Source: Peptococcaceae bacterium BRH_c23
Lineage (GTDB): Bacteria > Bacillota_B > Desulfitobacteriia > Desulfitobacteriales > Desulfitobacteriaceae
NCBI GenBank assembly: GCA_000961805.1
Contig: LADV01000130.1
Location: 4,041-68,040 of the forward strand
Reading direction: 5' to 3'
DNA: 64,000 nt
The notes below the pieces were generated by a model. It had not been told where the DNA came from and made no database searches. It saw nothing but the letters and a program-made list of their open reading frames with translations. The position numbers and the translations under genes are program-made. Below are positions 51,677 to 60,463 of this stretch, piece after piece; position 1 is the first letter of the stretch; every line of letters starts with the position of its first letter.

Positions 51677-52534
51677 TTAATTTAACAAGTAAGGACGCAA
51701 TTTATCTAAAAGATTCTCAATCTTTTGAGAGTTTTTCAGATACATGCTCTTGGCATTTTTGTTCTCCGTTTGTAGAGAAAACGTTGAGAGATCTGCTTGA
51801 ACTTTTTGAAGGTTAGCATAGAGTAACTCTTTTACCTTAGGCTTGGGGATTTCAACAGCATCATCAAAAAGGTCTAAGAATAAGTCCCCGGAGGAGTCGA
51901 CCTGACCCAGAAACACATTTTCCTGGGCAACTCCCATTTTTTCAAGTTCGACCTTAAGCCATTCTTGGTTTAGACCTAAAGAGAAAAGGGGCTCATTAAG
52001 GATATTCCCATCCATGATGACTGTTTGGGGTTCAGCCTGAGGTGCTACTTTTTGGCCTAGATCGTGGGCAGTTACCGGTTTCTGATCAGATTTCAGATAA
52101 GCATTAATCTCACCGTTCGTCTCCATGACTGCAAACTCTACGTCTGTAAGATTAAAGATGTTCTTGGAACGTAGTTCAGCCAAAAGGTCTTCTCCGGTCA
52201 TTCTGACTTGGAGAAGGTTTTCCTCCATGATCTTGCCATGCTTAATTAAGACGTTCTCTTTTCCATTGATCAACTGATGAATTACTTCACTCTTAATCGC
52301 TAAAAGATCAAGGGCTAAGGGAAGGACAAGCCAGGTTAGCAATACTATAAACCCCGGTACGAGGGCTATGAGGTTTAAGGACATTAAAGTGGTCACGATG
52401 GCTAGAACGATATAGCTCATCAAATTAAAAGGTTTTACTTTGCTTATACTCCTTTTTCCTATCAGCCTTACAGAGAACCAAACTAAAAAAAATAATACTA
52501 GTGACCTTATAATGAGATAGACCGGTTCCTCCAT
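51677..52534 (-). CDS. DUF421 (YetF-like) membrane protein
   Basis: 285 residues. Three N-terminal helices (about 8-85), then a DUF421 cytoplasmic domain with VLIKHGKIMEENLLQVRMTGEDLLAELR and FAVMETNGEINAYLK. A C-terminal stretch (from about 225, LLYANLQKVQADLSTFSLQTENKN) resembles a DUF1657 segment fused on. A YetF-type gene is a regular member of spoVA2mob operons and in Bacillus contributes to spore heat resistance. It starts 15 nt after the first DUF1657 gene. Confidence 0.9.
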   Translation of the reverse strand: MEEPVYLIIRSLVLFFLVWFSVRLIGKRSISKVKPFNLMSYIVLAIVTTLMSLNLIALVPGFIVLLTWLVLPLALDLLAIKSEVIHQLINGKENVLIKHGKIMEENLLQVRMTGEDLLAELRSKNIFNLTDVEFAVMETNGEINAYLKSDQKPVTAHDLGQKVAPQAEPQTVIMDGNILNEPLFSLGLNQEWLKVELEKMGVAQENVFLGQVDSSGDLFLDLFDDAVEIPKPKVKELLYANLQKVQADLSTFSLQTENKNAKSMYLKNSQKIENLLDKLRPYLLN

Positions 52535-52549
52535 AGTTTCACACCCTTT

Positions 52550-52765
52550 TTAATTACCTTTATACTGAGGCTCTTCCAATTCAAGATTTTTTAGTCGATC
52601 TTCTAAATCGCTGATAATGTTATCGGCTATTTCTAAGGAATTAGTGTAAACCGATTGAATTTCGTCATCTCTTGTTTGCAGAGTATACATATTTAACGTT
52701 CCCCGAACTCCTTTTAAACTTGCTAAGGTTTGTTTTACCTGCGAAGCAACCGTCATTTTCATCAA
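52550..52765 (-). CDS. DUF1657 family protein (first gene of spoVA-type operon)
   Basis: 71 residues: MMKMTVASQVKQTLASLKGVR, then LQTRDDEIQSVYTNSL. Heads the minus-strand operon DUF1657-yetF-spoVAC-spoVAD-spoVAE-DUF1657. GGAGG stands just before the start. Upstream on the minus strand, GCATTA and TATACTA about 17 nt apart could be a forespore (sigma-G-like) promoter, but the -35 match is weak. Confidence 0.88.
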   Translation of the reverse strand: MMKMTVASQVKQTLASLKGVRGTLNMYTLQTRDDEIQSVYTNSLEIADNIISDLEDRLKNLELEEPQYKGN

Positions 52766-53023
52766 CCTCCATTTGGATGATGTTAGTATAACAAATACCT
52801 CCCTTTTTAATGCCTGATAATTGGAGAATTGATCAATATTCCCAAAATAGTTGAGACGAATTGTAATAAGTAAATGAGATTGAAGTGTTGCATGAAGCTT
52901 TCAGAAGGGCTAATATCTATATATCTCCTGATATGTACATAGAGAATCTTATAATGCAGCCAAGATCTTAGAAATATTAATAGGGATTAGCTAGACAAAG
53001 TTGTAAAAGGTAGAAAGAAGAGG

Positions 53024-53416
53024 ATGAAGGTTAAAGAGAATAGCAAAAGTAGGTATCATGGTTGGAACATAGTCATGGCAGCTTCGATGATAACTCTGTT
53101 GACCGTAGGATTTAGGCTGGGGGTTGGCCCTTTTGTCAAACCAATTATAACGGACTTAGGGATGTCTCGAACGGACTTTTCACTGATTGTGGCCATTAGT
53201 GCACTAATTTATGGAGTAGGGATGCCATTAGCCGGGTTTCTGTTAAAACGGTATAGCACACGTTTTGTCTTGATAATCGGCGTGGTCATGGTTTGCATCT
53301 CTCTTGTATGGACAATTTTGACCACGGTTATTTTGTTGACCGCCAGTGGAATATCTTATCAGTTACCGAACATTACACACCCAATTAGCAAGCAGAAGCA
53401 CTTTCAAGCATCATGA
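53024..53416 (+). pseudogene. MFS transporter, N-terminal remnant
   Basis: 130 codons of a protein normally near 400. The start RYHGWNIVMAASMITLLTVGFRLGVGPFVKPI and MSRTDFSLIVAISALIYGVGMPLAGFLLKRYSTR matches the first three or four helices of an oxalate/formate-antiporter-like MFS protein. After about residue 105 (LTASGISYQLPN...) the frame becomes hydrophilic and unrelated. A strong terminator follows, so the gene was cut from the middle to near its end. Confidence 0.8.
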
Positions 53417-53426
53417 GATTGTTCAA

Positions 53427-53471
53427 AAACTGGAGTACAAATGGATACAACCATTTGATACTCCAGTTTTG
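53427..53471 (+). terminator. Rho-independent terminator after the MFS remnant
   Basis: AAAACTGGAGT..CAAATGG pairs with CCATTTG..ACTCCAGTTTT. It survived the loss of the gene's body. Confidence 0.85.
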
Positions 53472-53650
53472 TAGTACTAGGGAGACAGACACATCTGGCT
53501 CGCCGATAGACATATAATGGAATGTATAGAATAAGATGGGATTAAATGCCCTGGTTTTGATGCTAGGAAGTATAAAGCCAATTGATATAATCAGAATGAA
53601 ACTTTCTGGGAGTATCAGTGCAACTTAGGCTAACGCCCGCGCTTAGAAGG

Positions 53651-53700
53651 CTTCTCCGCTAAACTAACACGTGCGAAGACAGTGTCTTCGGGCACTAGCC
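53651..53700. repeat. Copy of the palindromic repeat at 27011
   Basis: CTTCTCCGCT...CTAACACGTGCGAAGACAGTG...GGGCACTAGCC differs from 27011-27060 at three of 50 positions. Only this last hairpin part of the longer mosaic is present here. Confidence 0.85.
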
Positions 53701-53741
53701 GATTTTCTATACAGCGCTTATGATATGGGAGGTGAATTTCC

Positions 53742-53852
53742 ATGGAAATAGGTATGCTGGCTCTTCTCGGGAAGACGGTTTCGGTCATGGAGAATCTAAA
53801 ATCTCTTACTATTTCTTCGCTAGAAAGCCGTTCGATTGATGAGTGGCGTTAA
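53742..53852 (+). pseudogene. Short frame with a strong ribosome binding site, possibly a gene relic
   Basis: 36 codons (MEIGMLALLGKTVSVMENLK...) after GGGAGGTG. It ends 43 nt before the ABC gene. Its place suggests the start of a lost regulator or leader gene; there is no clear homologue. Confidence 0.35.
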
Positions 53853-53895
53853 ACATTAAGAGGTCTTTCTCAGGAACTCGGGAAGGAGGAAGGCT

Positions 53896-54771
53896 ATGAT
53901 CGAGGTAAAGGAACTGACCAAAGTATATCGCGAAGGGCGAGGAATATGGAACATTAGCTTTCAGGTCGATCAGGGAACAGCGTTTGGATTTCTCGGTCCA
54001 AACGGAGCAGGGAAGACCACGACTATCTGCCTATTAATGGGGTTTTTGAGGCCTGATTCTGGACTAGTCACGATCAACGGTTTTGATTGCTGGAAAGAAA
54101 AGACGGAAGTGAAGAAGATCGTCTGTTACCTTCCTGGTGAACTTCATTTTATGGAAAACCTAACAGGCCTTGATTTTTTAGATCTTATCGCTGGAATGCA
54201 CAGTGATTGTCTTCAAATAAAGAAGAACCGAGATCATTTCGTTCGTTCTCTAGACTTAGATTTAAAGATTCCCATCCGGAAGATGTCTAAAGGGATGAAG
54301 CAGAAGTTGGGGATTATATCAGCCTTGATGTTGGATGCCAGTGTGCTCATCCTCGATGAACCGACTTCAGGACTAGACCCCTTAATGCAAAAAGTATTTA
54401 TTGATTTAATCCTCGAGGAAAAGAAAAAGGGGAAGACTTTGTTTATGTCTTCCCACCAATTTGCGGAGATTGAACGCACGTGTGAACAGGTCGGAATTAT
54501 TCGAGAAGGGAACCTTCTAGCCGTTCAAAGTATTTCTCAACTTAGAGAAGCAGAGTATCAAACCTTCGAAATCGAAGTCGAGAGTGAAGAGGACGCTGAG
54601 CTTCTCAAGCAGAGTCAGTTAGAGCTAACCCCTATTCAAGGGAGATGCTTCGTCATCCGTATTGCGGGTGAACTGGATAGACTGTGGTTGGTTCTCGCCC
54701 AAGTTCGTGTCAAAGGCTTTAAGCAACGTTCTCTGGAGTTAGAAGAGGCTTTTATGGATTTTTTTCGATAG
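53896..54771 (+). CDS. ABC transporter ATP-binding protein
   Basis: 291 residues. Walker A GPNGAGKTT near 37, signature MSKGMKQKLG, Walker B VLILDEPTSGLDP and the switch His in SSHQF. The C-terminal 80 residues match the extra domain of export-type ABC-2 ATPases. It powers the permease encoded 51 nt downstream; the substrate is unknown. GGAAGGAGGAAGG precedes the ATG. Confidence 0.92.
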   Translation: MIEVKELTKVYREGRGIWNISFQVDQGTAFGFLGPNGAGKTTTICLLMGFLRPDSGLVTINGFDCWKEKTEVKKIVCYLPGELHFMENLTGLDFLDLIAGMHSDCLQIKKNRDHFVRSLDLDLKIPIRKMSKGMKQKLGIISALMLDASVLILDEPTSGLDPLMQKVFIDLILEEKKKGKTLFMSSHQFAEIERTCEQVGIIREGNLLAVQSISQLREAEYQTFEIEVESEEDAELLKQSQLELTPIQGRCFVIRIAGELDRLWLVLAQVRVKGFKQRSLELEEAFMDFFR

Positions 54772-54822
54772 TCGTCAAAATTTTGGCCGAGAGGCTTAGT
54801 GGCAAACTAAGGTGGGGTGACT

Positions 54823-55629
54823 ATGAATAGGGCATTGTTTCGAGCGATGTTTAAGCAGTATCGCAAGAAAGTAGCTGCCATCTCAACTGGTATTATCCTT
54901 TATGAAGGACTCTTAACCTGGGTTTACCCTGTGATTGCTAAAAATCCAGCTGTTACGCAGGTCGCAGAGTCTATGCCATCAACGGTCAAGACTGTGTTTG
55001 GAATCTCTGAAAATGCCCGGATCGATACCTTCGAGGCCTTTATATCGGGCCAGTTTTTTGCAAGGATCTGGGTAATGCTCATGGCCTTATATGGAATTCA
55101 AACGGCAAATGCCGTTCTTGCGAAGATGGTGGATGATGGATCATTGGCTTTTCTTCTCTCTACACCAGTATCGCGAAGTGAGATTCTTGCAACTCAAACT
55201 GTCGTTTTAATGAGTACAACCGCGATTCTTGTCGCGGCTACGATCCTTGGCCTATATTTTGGAACATTTTGTTCGAGAATTAAAATAAATTATGCGCGTT
55301 ATTTTCGATTAGGGCTCTTAGGAGTGGCCTTTTTCTCGCTCATAGAAATCTATAGTCTCTTTTTTTCAGCTTGGTTTGTTGAGGAAGAAAGGGCTTTAGC
55401 TTATGCTTCGGGGTTGACGTTGGCCTTTTACGGACTGGATATTGTGGGTGGGCTCAGTAGTAAATTATCCTGGCTCAAAAACTTCTCTCTTTTCCAATGG
55501 TTTCAGCTGCAAGAGGTACTAGAGGGGACAATAGATCCTACGTGGACTATTATAGGGCTAAGTGTCGCTTCAGCGCTTCTATGGTACTTGACCAAAAAAC
55601 TATTTGAAACCCAGGATCTAGCTATTTAG
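54823..55629 (+). CDS. ABC-2 type transporter permease
   Basis: About 268 residues with six hydrophobic segments, the size of single-subunit ABC-2 permeases. The segment SLAFLLSTPVSRSEILATQ is typical of these proteins (the loop after helix 2). It pairs with the preceding ATPase. ATG 54823 has AAGGTGGG upstream; GTG 54817 would also be in frame. Confidence 0.85.
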   Translation: MNRALFRAMFKQYRKKVAAISTGIILYEGLLTWVYPVIAKNPAVTQVAESMPSTVKTVFGISENARIDTFEAFISGQFFARIWVMLMALYGIQTANAVLAKMVDDGSLAFLLSTPVSRSEILATQTVVLMSTTAILVAATILGLYFGTFCSRIKINYARYFRLGLLGVAFFSLIEIYSLFFSAWFVEEERALAYASGLTLAFYGLDIVGGLSSKLSWLKNFSLFQWFQLQEVLEGTIDPTWTIIGLSVASALLWYLTKKLFETQDLAI

Positions 55630-55709
55630 TGATTATAAGATCAATTTGGCGCCAAATAAGAGAGCGGCGAAATATTTGACTCTCTTGTGAGGCGCTCGGC
55701 AAAATGGGT

Positions 55710-56882
55710 TTAATGGGGCAGCTTTTTACGAAGTAAGGTGTAGTACATAACCAGTGCTAAAAGAGTGAAAATAGCTGAGCTGCCATACATGTATACGTAG
55801 CCCATTTTTTGTGCTAAGAAGCCGAGAGTAACAGCGCCCAGCCCAATGCCTAAGTCCATTGCCATGGCAAATGTTGCATTGGCTGCGCCTCTGCGTTCGG
55901 GTGGCGATAAGGATATAACCAGGGCGTTTAATATTGGATGTACAGTTCCAAATCCAAGACCGTAAACAACACCGACGAGCAGAAACATAGGCATAGAAGT
56001 TGCTGTAACCAGCAAAAGCAGAGCGATAGCTATTAATAATATTCCGGGAACTAGAAATTTTCGCGCACCATACCGATCAGCCATTTTCCCGATGATCGGA
56101 CGGCCAAACAATAATACCAGAGCATAAACCGTAAAAAACATCCCTATGTTTTCAACTCCCCGGTAGTTCGCGTAGGAAGGTAAAAAGCTAATTATTCCTC
56201 CATAGGTTAGGGTGATAAAGAACAAAACCAAAGCAGGAGGTAGCGCGGTCTTTTCTAGGATTACACCTTTTACAAGTGGAGCTTTGGCTTGATTTTTACG
56301 AGGGGCTTCATAATTGATAAAAAACGAGCCTGCCAATCCAAGCGCGGCGAGAATCGCTGAACCTGTAAATAAGACGGAGTAACTGCTGTACTTGACGAGG
56401 TATAACCCTAATGCTGGCCCAAGAGACATGGCGATGGTGGCAGCTATTCCGTAATAACCCATTCCTTCGGCTCGCCTGGAAGCCGGTATTACGTCTGAAG
56501 CCATTGTTCCAGTGGCAGTAGTAGATGCACTCCAGCCTACCCCATGAACTACTCTAAGAGCTAGTAAAGTAATGATAGAAAAGGTAAGGTGGTAGGCGAG
56601 TGCTGAAACAAGGAAAATCCCAACTCCGATGATGAGTATTGCTTTTCTTCCTTTCCGATCAAGCAAGTTACCAAACCAAGGGCGTACTAAAACAGCGGAG
56701 AGCGTAAAAAGAGCGACAATTGTTCCGGCTACGGTCTCATTACCTCCTAGGGTTTGGGCATATAATGGAAGGGTCGGGAGTAGCATGTACATCGATAAAA
56801 ACATACAAAAGGAGACAACCAGAATTAAAAAGAAAGTCTTGTTCCATATTTGGGCTTCTGGTACGGGATTAGCTTTGAGCAT
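55710..56882 (-). CDS. MFS transporter
   Basis: 390 residues and twelve hydrophobic segments, full length. The motif GNLLDRKGRKAILIIG between helices 2 and 3 and GKMADRYGARKFLVPG between helices 8 and 9 are the two MFS signatures. It looks like a proton-coupled drug or metabolite exporter. A truncated MarR-type gene lies just upstream on the same strand and may once have controlled it. Confidence 0.88.
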   Translation of the reverse strand: MLKANPVPEAQIWNKTFFLILVVSFCMFLSMYMLLPTLPLYAQTLGGNETVAGTIVALFTLSAVLVRPWFGNLLDRKGRKAILIIGVGIFLVSALAYHLTFSIITLLALRVVHGVGWSASTTATGTMASDVIPASRRAEGMGYYGIAATIAMSLGPALGLYLVKYSSYSVLFTGSAILAALGLAGSFFINYEAPRKNQAKAPLVKGVILEKTALPPALVLFFITLTYGGIISFLPSYANYRGVENIGMFFTVYALVLLFGRPIIGKMADRYGARKFLVPGILLIAIALLLLVTATSMPMFLLVGVVYGLGFGTVHPILNALVISLSPPERRGAANATFAMAMDLGIGLGAVTLGFLAQKMGYVYMYGSSAIFTLLALVMYYTLLRKKLPH

Positions 56883-56911
56883 TTGTTATCATCCTCACGT
56901 TTCTCTTCTTA

Positions 56912-57136
56912 TTATTTTTTCCGATCATTATTCACTACAGCATTGGCGGCCATTTTTTTCAATAACCCGAGTGCAGTTTCCGCTTCCTTTTCAGATAGAC
57001 CCGAGGTGATGATATCAGCCCATTCTAAAAGGGTCTCATGAACATACGGCTTTACTTCAAGAGCTTTGTTGGTAAGAAAAACTCTATAGGCCCTTTTATC
57101 GACTTTGTCAACTTCCTTTGATTGTATTCTAGTCAA
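56912..57136 (-). pseudogene. MarR-family regulator, C-terminal remnant
   Basis: 74 codons. KVDKRAYRVFLTNKALEVKP with WADIITSGLSEKEAETALGLL and KMAANA match the wing and the C-terminal dimerisation helix of MarR proteins. The N-terminal helices and recognition helix are missing, and the frame starts inside the region just upstream of ilvB. A deletion seems to have fused the ilvB upstream region to the middle of the regulator gene. It should not bind DNA. Confidence 0.75.
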
Positions 57137-57197
57137 TTTTGAAGTCCTGGTCTATAATATCATTAGAAGGAACGCAGTGAAAGAGAGGGTCACAAAC

Positions 57198-58898
57198 TTG
57201 GAAATGACTGGAGCAGAGGCTATTATTGAGTCTCTGAACAATGAAAACGTAGACGTAGTGTTTGGCTATCCTGGTGGAGCAGTCTTAACACTTTATGATG
57301 CCTTGTTCAAAGCAGAATTTAACCATATTCTAACCAAGCATGAACAGGGAGCGGTCCATGCGGCTGACGGTTATGCCCGAGCGACCGGAAAGGTTGGGGT
57401 TGTTATTGCTACTTCCGGGCCAGGGGCTACCAACTTGGTGACCGGGATTGCCACAGCTTACATGGATTCTATTCCGTTAGTGGCTATTACGGGTCAAGTT
57501 TCTGTTCCATTGATCGGGAGGGATTCCTTTCAGGAGGCAGATATTCGAGGCATCACGACCCCGATTACGAAACACAACTATTTGGTTAAGCGGGTTGAAG
57601 ATTTACCAGGGGCTTTAAAAGAAGCTTTTTATATTGCACGTACAGGTAGGCCTGGACCCGTAGTTGTGGATATCGCCAAAGATGTTTTTGCCGCTTCGTT
57701 AGACTATCATTACCCTACTGACGTTAAGTTGCGTGGTTATCGTCCAGTCTATGAAGGTAACTTAGAAACGATCGATAAGGTCTTTGAGGAATTAAGAATA
57801 GCCAAAAAACCTCTAATCTTCGTAGGGGGTGGTGTCAATCTCTCTGATTCGTCTGAGGAATTAAAGAGTTTGATTGAACAGACTGGGTTTCCGGTGATTT
57901 CAACCTTAATGGGTTTAGGTTGCGTTCCTTTTGATCATCCTCAGTTTCTAGGAATGGTTGGCATGCATGGAACTTATGCCGCGAATATGGCGACAACGGA
58001 GTGTGATTTGCTCTTAGGAATTGGAGTGCGTTTTGATGATAGAGTCACAGGTCTCCTGGATGAGTTTGCTGCGAAGGCCAAAATTATTCACTTTGATATC
58101 GATCCTGCTGAAATCAACAAAAACGTTTTGGCCCATCTACGCGTTATCGGAGACGTGAAATGGTCGATACCTGCCCTAGCTCAACGGGTTAAGCATGTTT
58201 CTAAGGAGTTGCAAGAACATGTTCAATCATGGATCGAGAAATGCCTCTTCTGGCAAGAGGAAAAGCCTTTAAGTTATGAACAGGATGCAGATCTTGTCAT
58301 GCCTCAAGCGGTGGTTGAAAAAGTTAGTCAGTTGACTCAGGGTAACGCAGTGATTGTGACGGATGTTGGACAACACCAGATGTGGGTTGCGCAATACTAC
58401 GGTTTTAAAAATCCACGCTCTTTGCTTACGTCAGGAGGGTTGGGGACAATGGGCTATGGTCTTCCCGCTGCCCTAGGAGCGCAATGTGGTATGCCGGATA
58501 GACCGGTAATTCTCTTTATCGGTGATGGTGGAATGATGATGAATTGCCAGGAATTGGCTGTGACTGCGGAATATAATTTTCCGGTTAAGGTCCTAGTCTT
58601 TAATAATCAGTGTTTAGGAATGGTCGCTCAGTGGCAGAGGATGTTTTACGGTGGACGCTATTCTCATACCAGTCTCAAAGGGTCGACGACTGATTTTGTA
58701 AAATTAGCTGAGGCAATGGGTGTTAAGGGATTAAGGGTTCATAAACCAGAAGAATTGGGACTGATCTTGGAAGAAGCGATGGCCATTCCCGGTCCAGTGG
58801 TGGTTGATATTCGGATACCGGAAGTGTTAGACGTCCTACCCATGGTTCCATCAGGTGCTCGCTTGGATCAGATGATTATAGGGGGTAAAGAGGGATGA
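57198..58898 (+). CDS. ilvB: Acetolactate synthase large subunit
   Basis: About 566 residues. The ThDP-activating Glu is in TKHEQGAVHAADGYARA; GDGGMMMNCQEL...NN is the ThDP-Mg motif; FAD-binding segments are GVRFDDRVTG and IHFDIDPAEINKN. First enzyme of valine, leucine and isoleucine synthesis. The start is TTG 57198, with GAGAGG upstream; GTG 57177 is the alternative. It overlaps ilvN by 4 nt. No T-box leader is visible, so the usual branched-chain amino acid control is not evident. Confidence 0.96.
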   Translation: MEMTGAEAIIESLNNENVDVVFGYPGGAVLTLYDALFKAEFNHILTKHEQGAVHAADGYARATGKVGVVIATSGPGATNLVTGIATAYMDSIPLVAITGQVSVPLIGRDSFQEADIRGITTPITKHNYLVKRVEDLPGALKEAFYIARTGRPGPVVVDIAKDVFAASLDYHYPTDVKLRGYRPVYEGNLETIDKVFEELRIAKKPLIFVGGGVNLSDSSEELKSLIEQTGFPVISTLMGLGCVPFDHPQFLGMVGMHGTYAANMATTECDLLLGIGVRFDDRVTGLLDEFAAKAKIIHFDIDPAEINKNVLAHLRVIGDVKWSIPALAQRVKHVSKELQEHVQSWIEKCLFWQEEKPLSYEQDADLVMPQAVVEKVSQLTQGNAVIVTDVGQHQMWVAQYYGFKNPRSLLTSGGLGTMGYGLPAALGAQCGMPDRPVILFIGDGGMMMNCQELAVTAEYNFPVKVLVFNNQCLGMVAQWQRMFYGGRYSHTSLKGSTTDFVKLAEAMGVKGLRVHKPEELGLILEEAMAIPGPVVVDIRIPEVLDVLPMVPSGARLDQMIIGGKEG

Positions 58899-59398
58899 AG
58901 CATACACTCGCCGTTTTAGTCGAAAACAAACCGGGAGTTTTAACCCATATATCCGGACTGATTAGCCGTCGGGCCTTTAATATTGAAAGTATTGCCGCTG
59001 GATACACTGAGGAACCCGATACCACCAGAATCACGATTGTGGTTGAGGGGGATGAAATTGAGCAAGAACAGGTTGTTAATCAGTTGTCAAAATTAGTGGA
59101 TGTCATCAAAATTAGTGACCTTACGGCCGTAGAGTCGATTCAACGAGAGTTAGCTTTGATTAAGGTCAAAGCCAGTGCTGCTACACGGTCAGATATCATC
59201 AATATTGTCGAGATTTTTCGAGCAAGCATTGTCGACGTTAACAGGGAGACGATGGTGATTGAGCTTTCTGGCGATGAAACAAAGATTGATGCTCTATGTC
59301 AAGTACTAGCAGAAGATCATGGAATTATTGAAATTGTACGAACGGGAAGGATTGCTCTTTCGCGGGGGCCTGTTCCGGCAAAGAATCAAGGCATTTAA
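58895..59398 (+). CDS. ilvN: Acetolactate synthase small subunit
   Basis: 167 residues. The N-terminal ACT domain reads LAVLVENKPGVLTHISGL and RRAFNIESIAAGYTE, followed by the C-terminal regulatory domain. It carries valine feedback inhibition of IlvB. Translational overlap ATGA with ilvB. A decayed fragment of its N-terminal coding sequence is found at 61621. Confidence 0.96.
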   Translation: MKHTLAVLVENKPGVLTHISGLISRRAFNIESIAAGYTEEPDTTRITIVVEGDEIEQEQVVNQLSKLVDVIKISDLTAVESIQRELALIKVKASAATRSDIINIVEIFRASIVDVNRETMVIELSGDETKIDALCQVLAEDHGIIEIVRTGRIALSRGPVPAKNQGI

Positions 59399-59404
59399 TA
59401 TCAG

Positions 59405-59436
59405 ACAAAAGAGTGGGGCAATGCCCACTCTTTTGT
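59405..59436 (+). terminator. Terminator of ilvBN
   Basis: ACAAAAGAGTGGG pairs with CCCACTCTTTTGT around GCAATG. The transcript then continues AATTTT. Confidence 0.85.
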
Positions 59437-59486
59437 AATTTTGGTCGTCGTTTCGTAGAACTTCGAAGCCCTTTAACTCGTCAAAA

Positions 59487-60347
59487 TTAATTGCGTACGT
59501 CTTTCTTAGCTGAGAGAAACGAGTTAATGAGAGTTTCATACCGCTCGTAGGACGGTTTAGATTTCCCAAGCTTGATGATTTTTTGGTACATCATTGGTGC
59601 TTGTTCTTCAATGGCTTTTACTTTACCCTGCACAGTTGCAAAAGGTTCCGTAATTTCTTGATACTTAAGACATAATTGTTCGTTTTTCCTTTGTATGATC
59701 CAATCTGTGGGTTTAGTTCGAGTAAAGGGTTGTGGTGTAACAGGGGTACCAAACGAAAGATTAACGGTGTTTCCAACTCTTGTGAATCGATCTAAGGAAT
59801 ATCCCGCATTCCATAAACCCGCCACAAAGGCATCACGCATGATTGAATTTTCCAAGGTAATCGTTATATCCATCCTTAGTTCCGAAGGCTCGGAGAATTC
59901 ACCAAGTTTGAATCCGGTTAACCACCAGTGTTTCCCTGCTCTTGAAAAGAGGACTTTGCCGTTCTTTCTAAGGGTAAACGACATTGGCAAGAGATGATCA
60001 TTGCTAACGCAATGATAAAAGGAACCCTCAAATAGTCCGAGAATCTTTAAGTTAAGAGCCTCAGTATACACACCTATTTCGCCACCTGTCACCATGTCAT
60101 ATTGACCTTTCCAGAAGGCTATCATCCATTTTTTGTCCCCGTATTCGAAAAAAATTGGTTCACAGTCCATGATCATCCCCAAAGGCGCGGCTGCTTCATC
60201 ATATAGACGACAGTAGCCGACCTTTCTTTGCCAAGCATCCAGATTAGAATAGAAGATATCTTGGGTTGAATCATAAGAGTAGCCCACGATTTGGATGGTT
60301 TTGTCCAATTCATCGTTACCCGTTCCCTGTAATAAGAAGTCAGACAT
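59487..60347 (-). CDS. DUF4474 domain protein
   Basis: 286 residues, cytoplasmic in appearance. The segment DIFYSNLDAWQRKVGYCRLYDEAAAP...DCEPIFFEYGDKKWMIAFWKGQYDMVTGGEIGVY is the DUF4474 signature. Function is unknown. The C-terminal third has a charged helix. The start has GGAGGAG upstream on the minus strand. It stands alone and diverges from a DUF6765 gene. Confidence 0.8.
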   Translation of the reverse strand: MSDFLLQGTGNDELDKTIQIVGYSYDSTQDIFYSNLDAWQRKVGYCRLYDEAAAPLGMIMDCEPIFFEYGDKKWMIAFWKGQYDMVTGGEIGVYTEALNLKILGLFEGSFYHCVSNDHLLPMSFTLRKNGKVLFSRAGKHWWLTGFKLGEFSEPSELRMDITITLENSIMRDAFVAGLWNAGYSLDRFTRVGNTVNLSFGTPVTPQPFTRTKPTDWIIQRKNEQLCLKYQEITEPFATVQGKVKAIEEQAPMMYQKIIKLGKSKPSYERYETLINSFLSAKKDVRN

Positions 60348-60463
60348 CGTAATCTCCTCCTCAGTACATTTTATGAGATATAGGCATAGTATGGTGCATC
60401 AAGGTTGTGACTTTAAGCAAACCTCGATTCTTTAGGAGGGATGGAGGTACAAGGAGGGTACTT

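Noticed and set aside
52780..52825. Firm sigma-G promoter for the spoVA-type operon
   Set aside because: TATACTA fits the -10 element, but the -35 match (GCATTA) and spacing are too poor to call a feature.
57105..57197. Longer acetolactate synthase start at 57105
   Set aside because: The extra 31 residues overlap the promoter region and the MarR remnant and do not fit the family start; a ribosome binding site supports TTG 57198.
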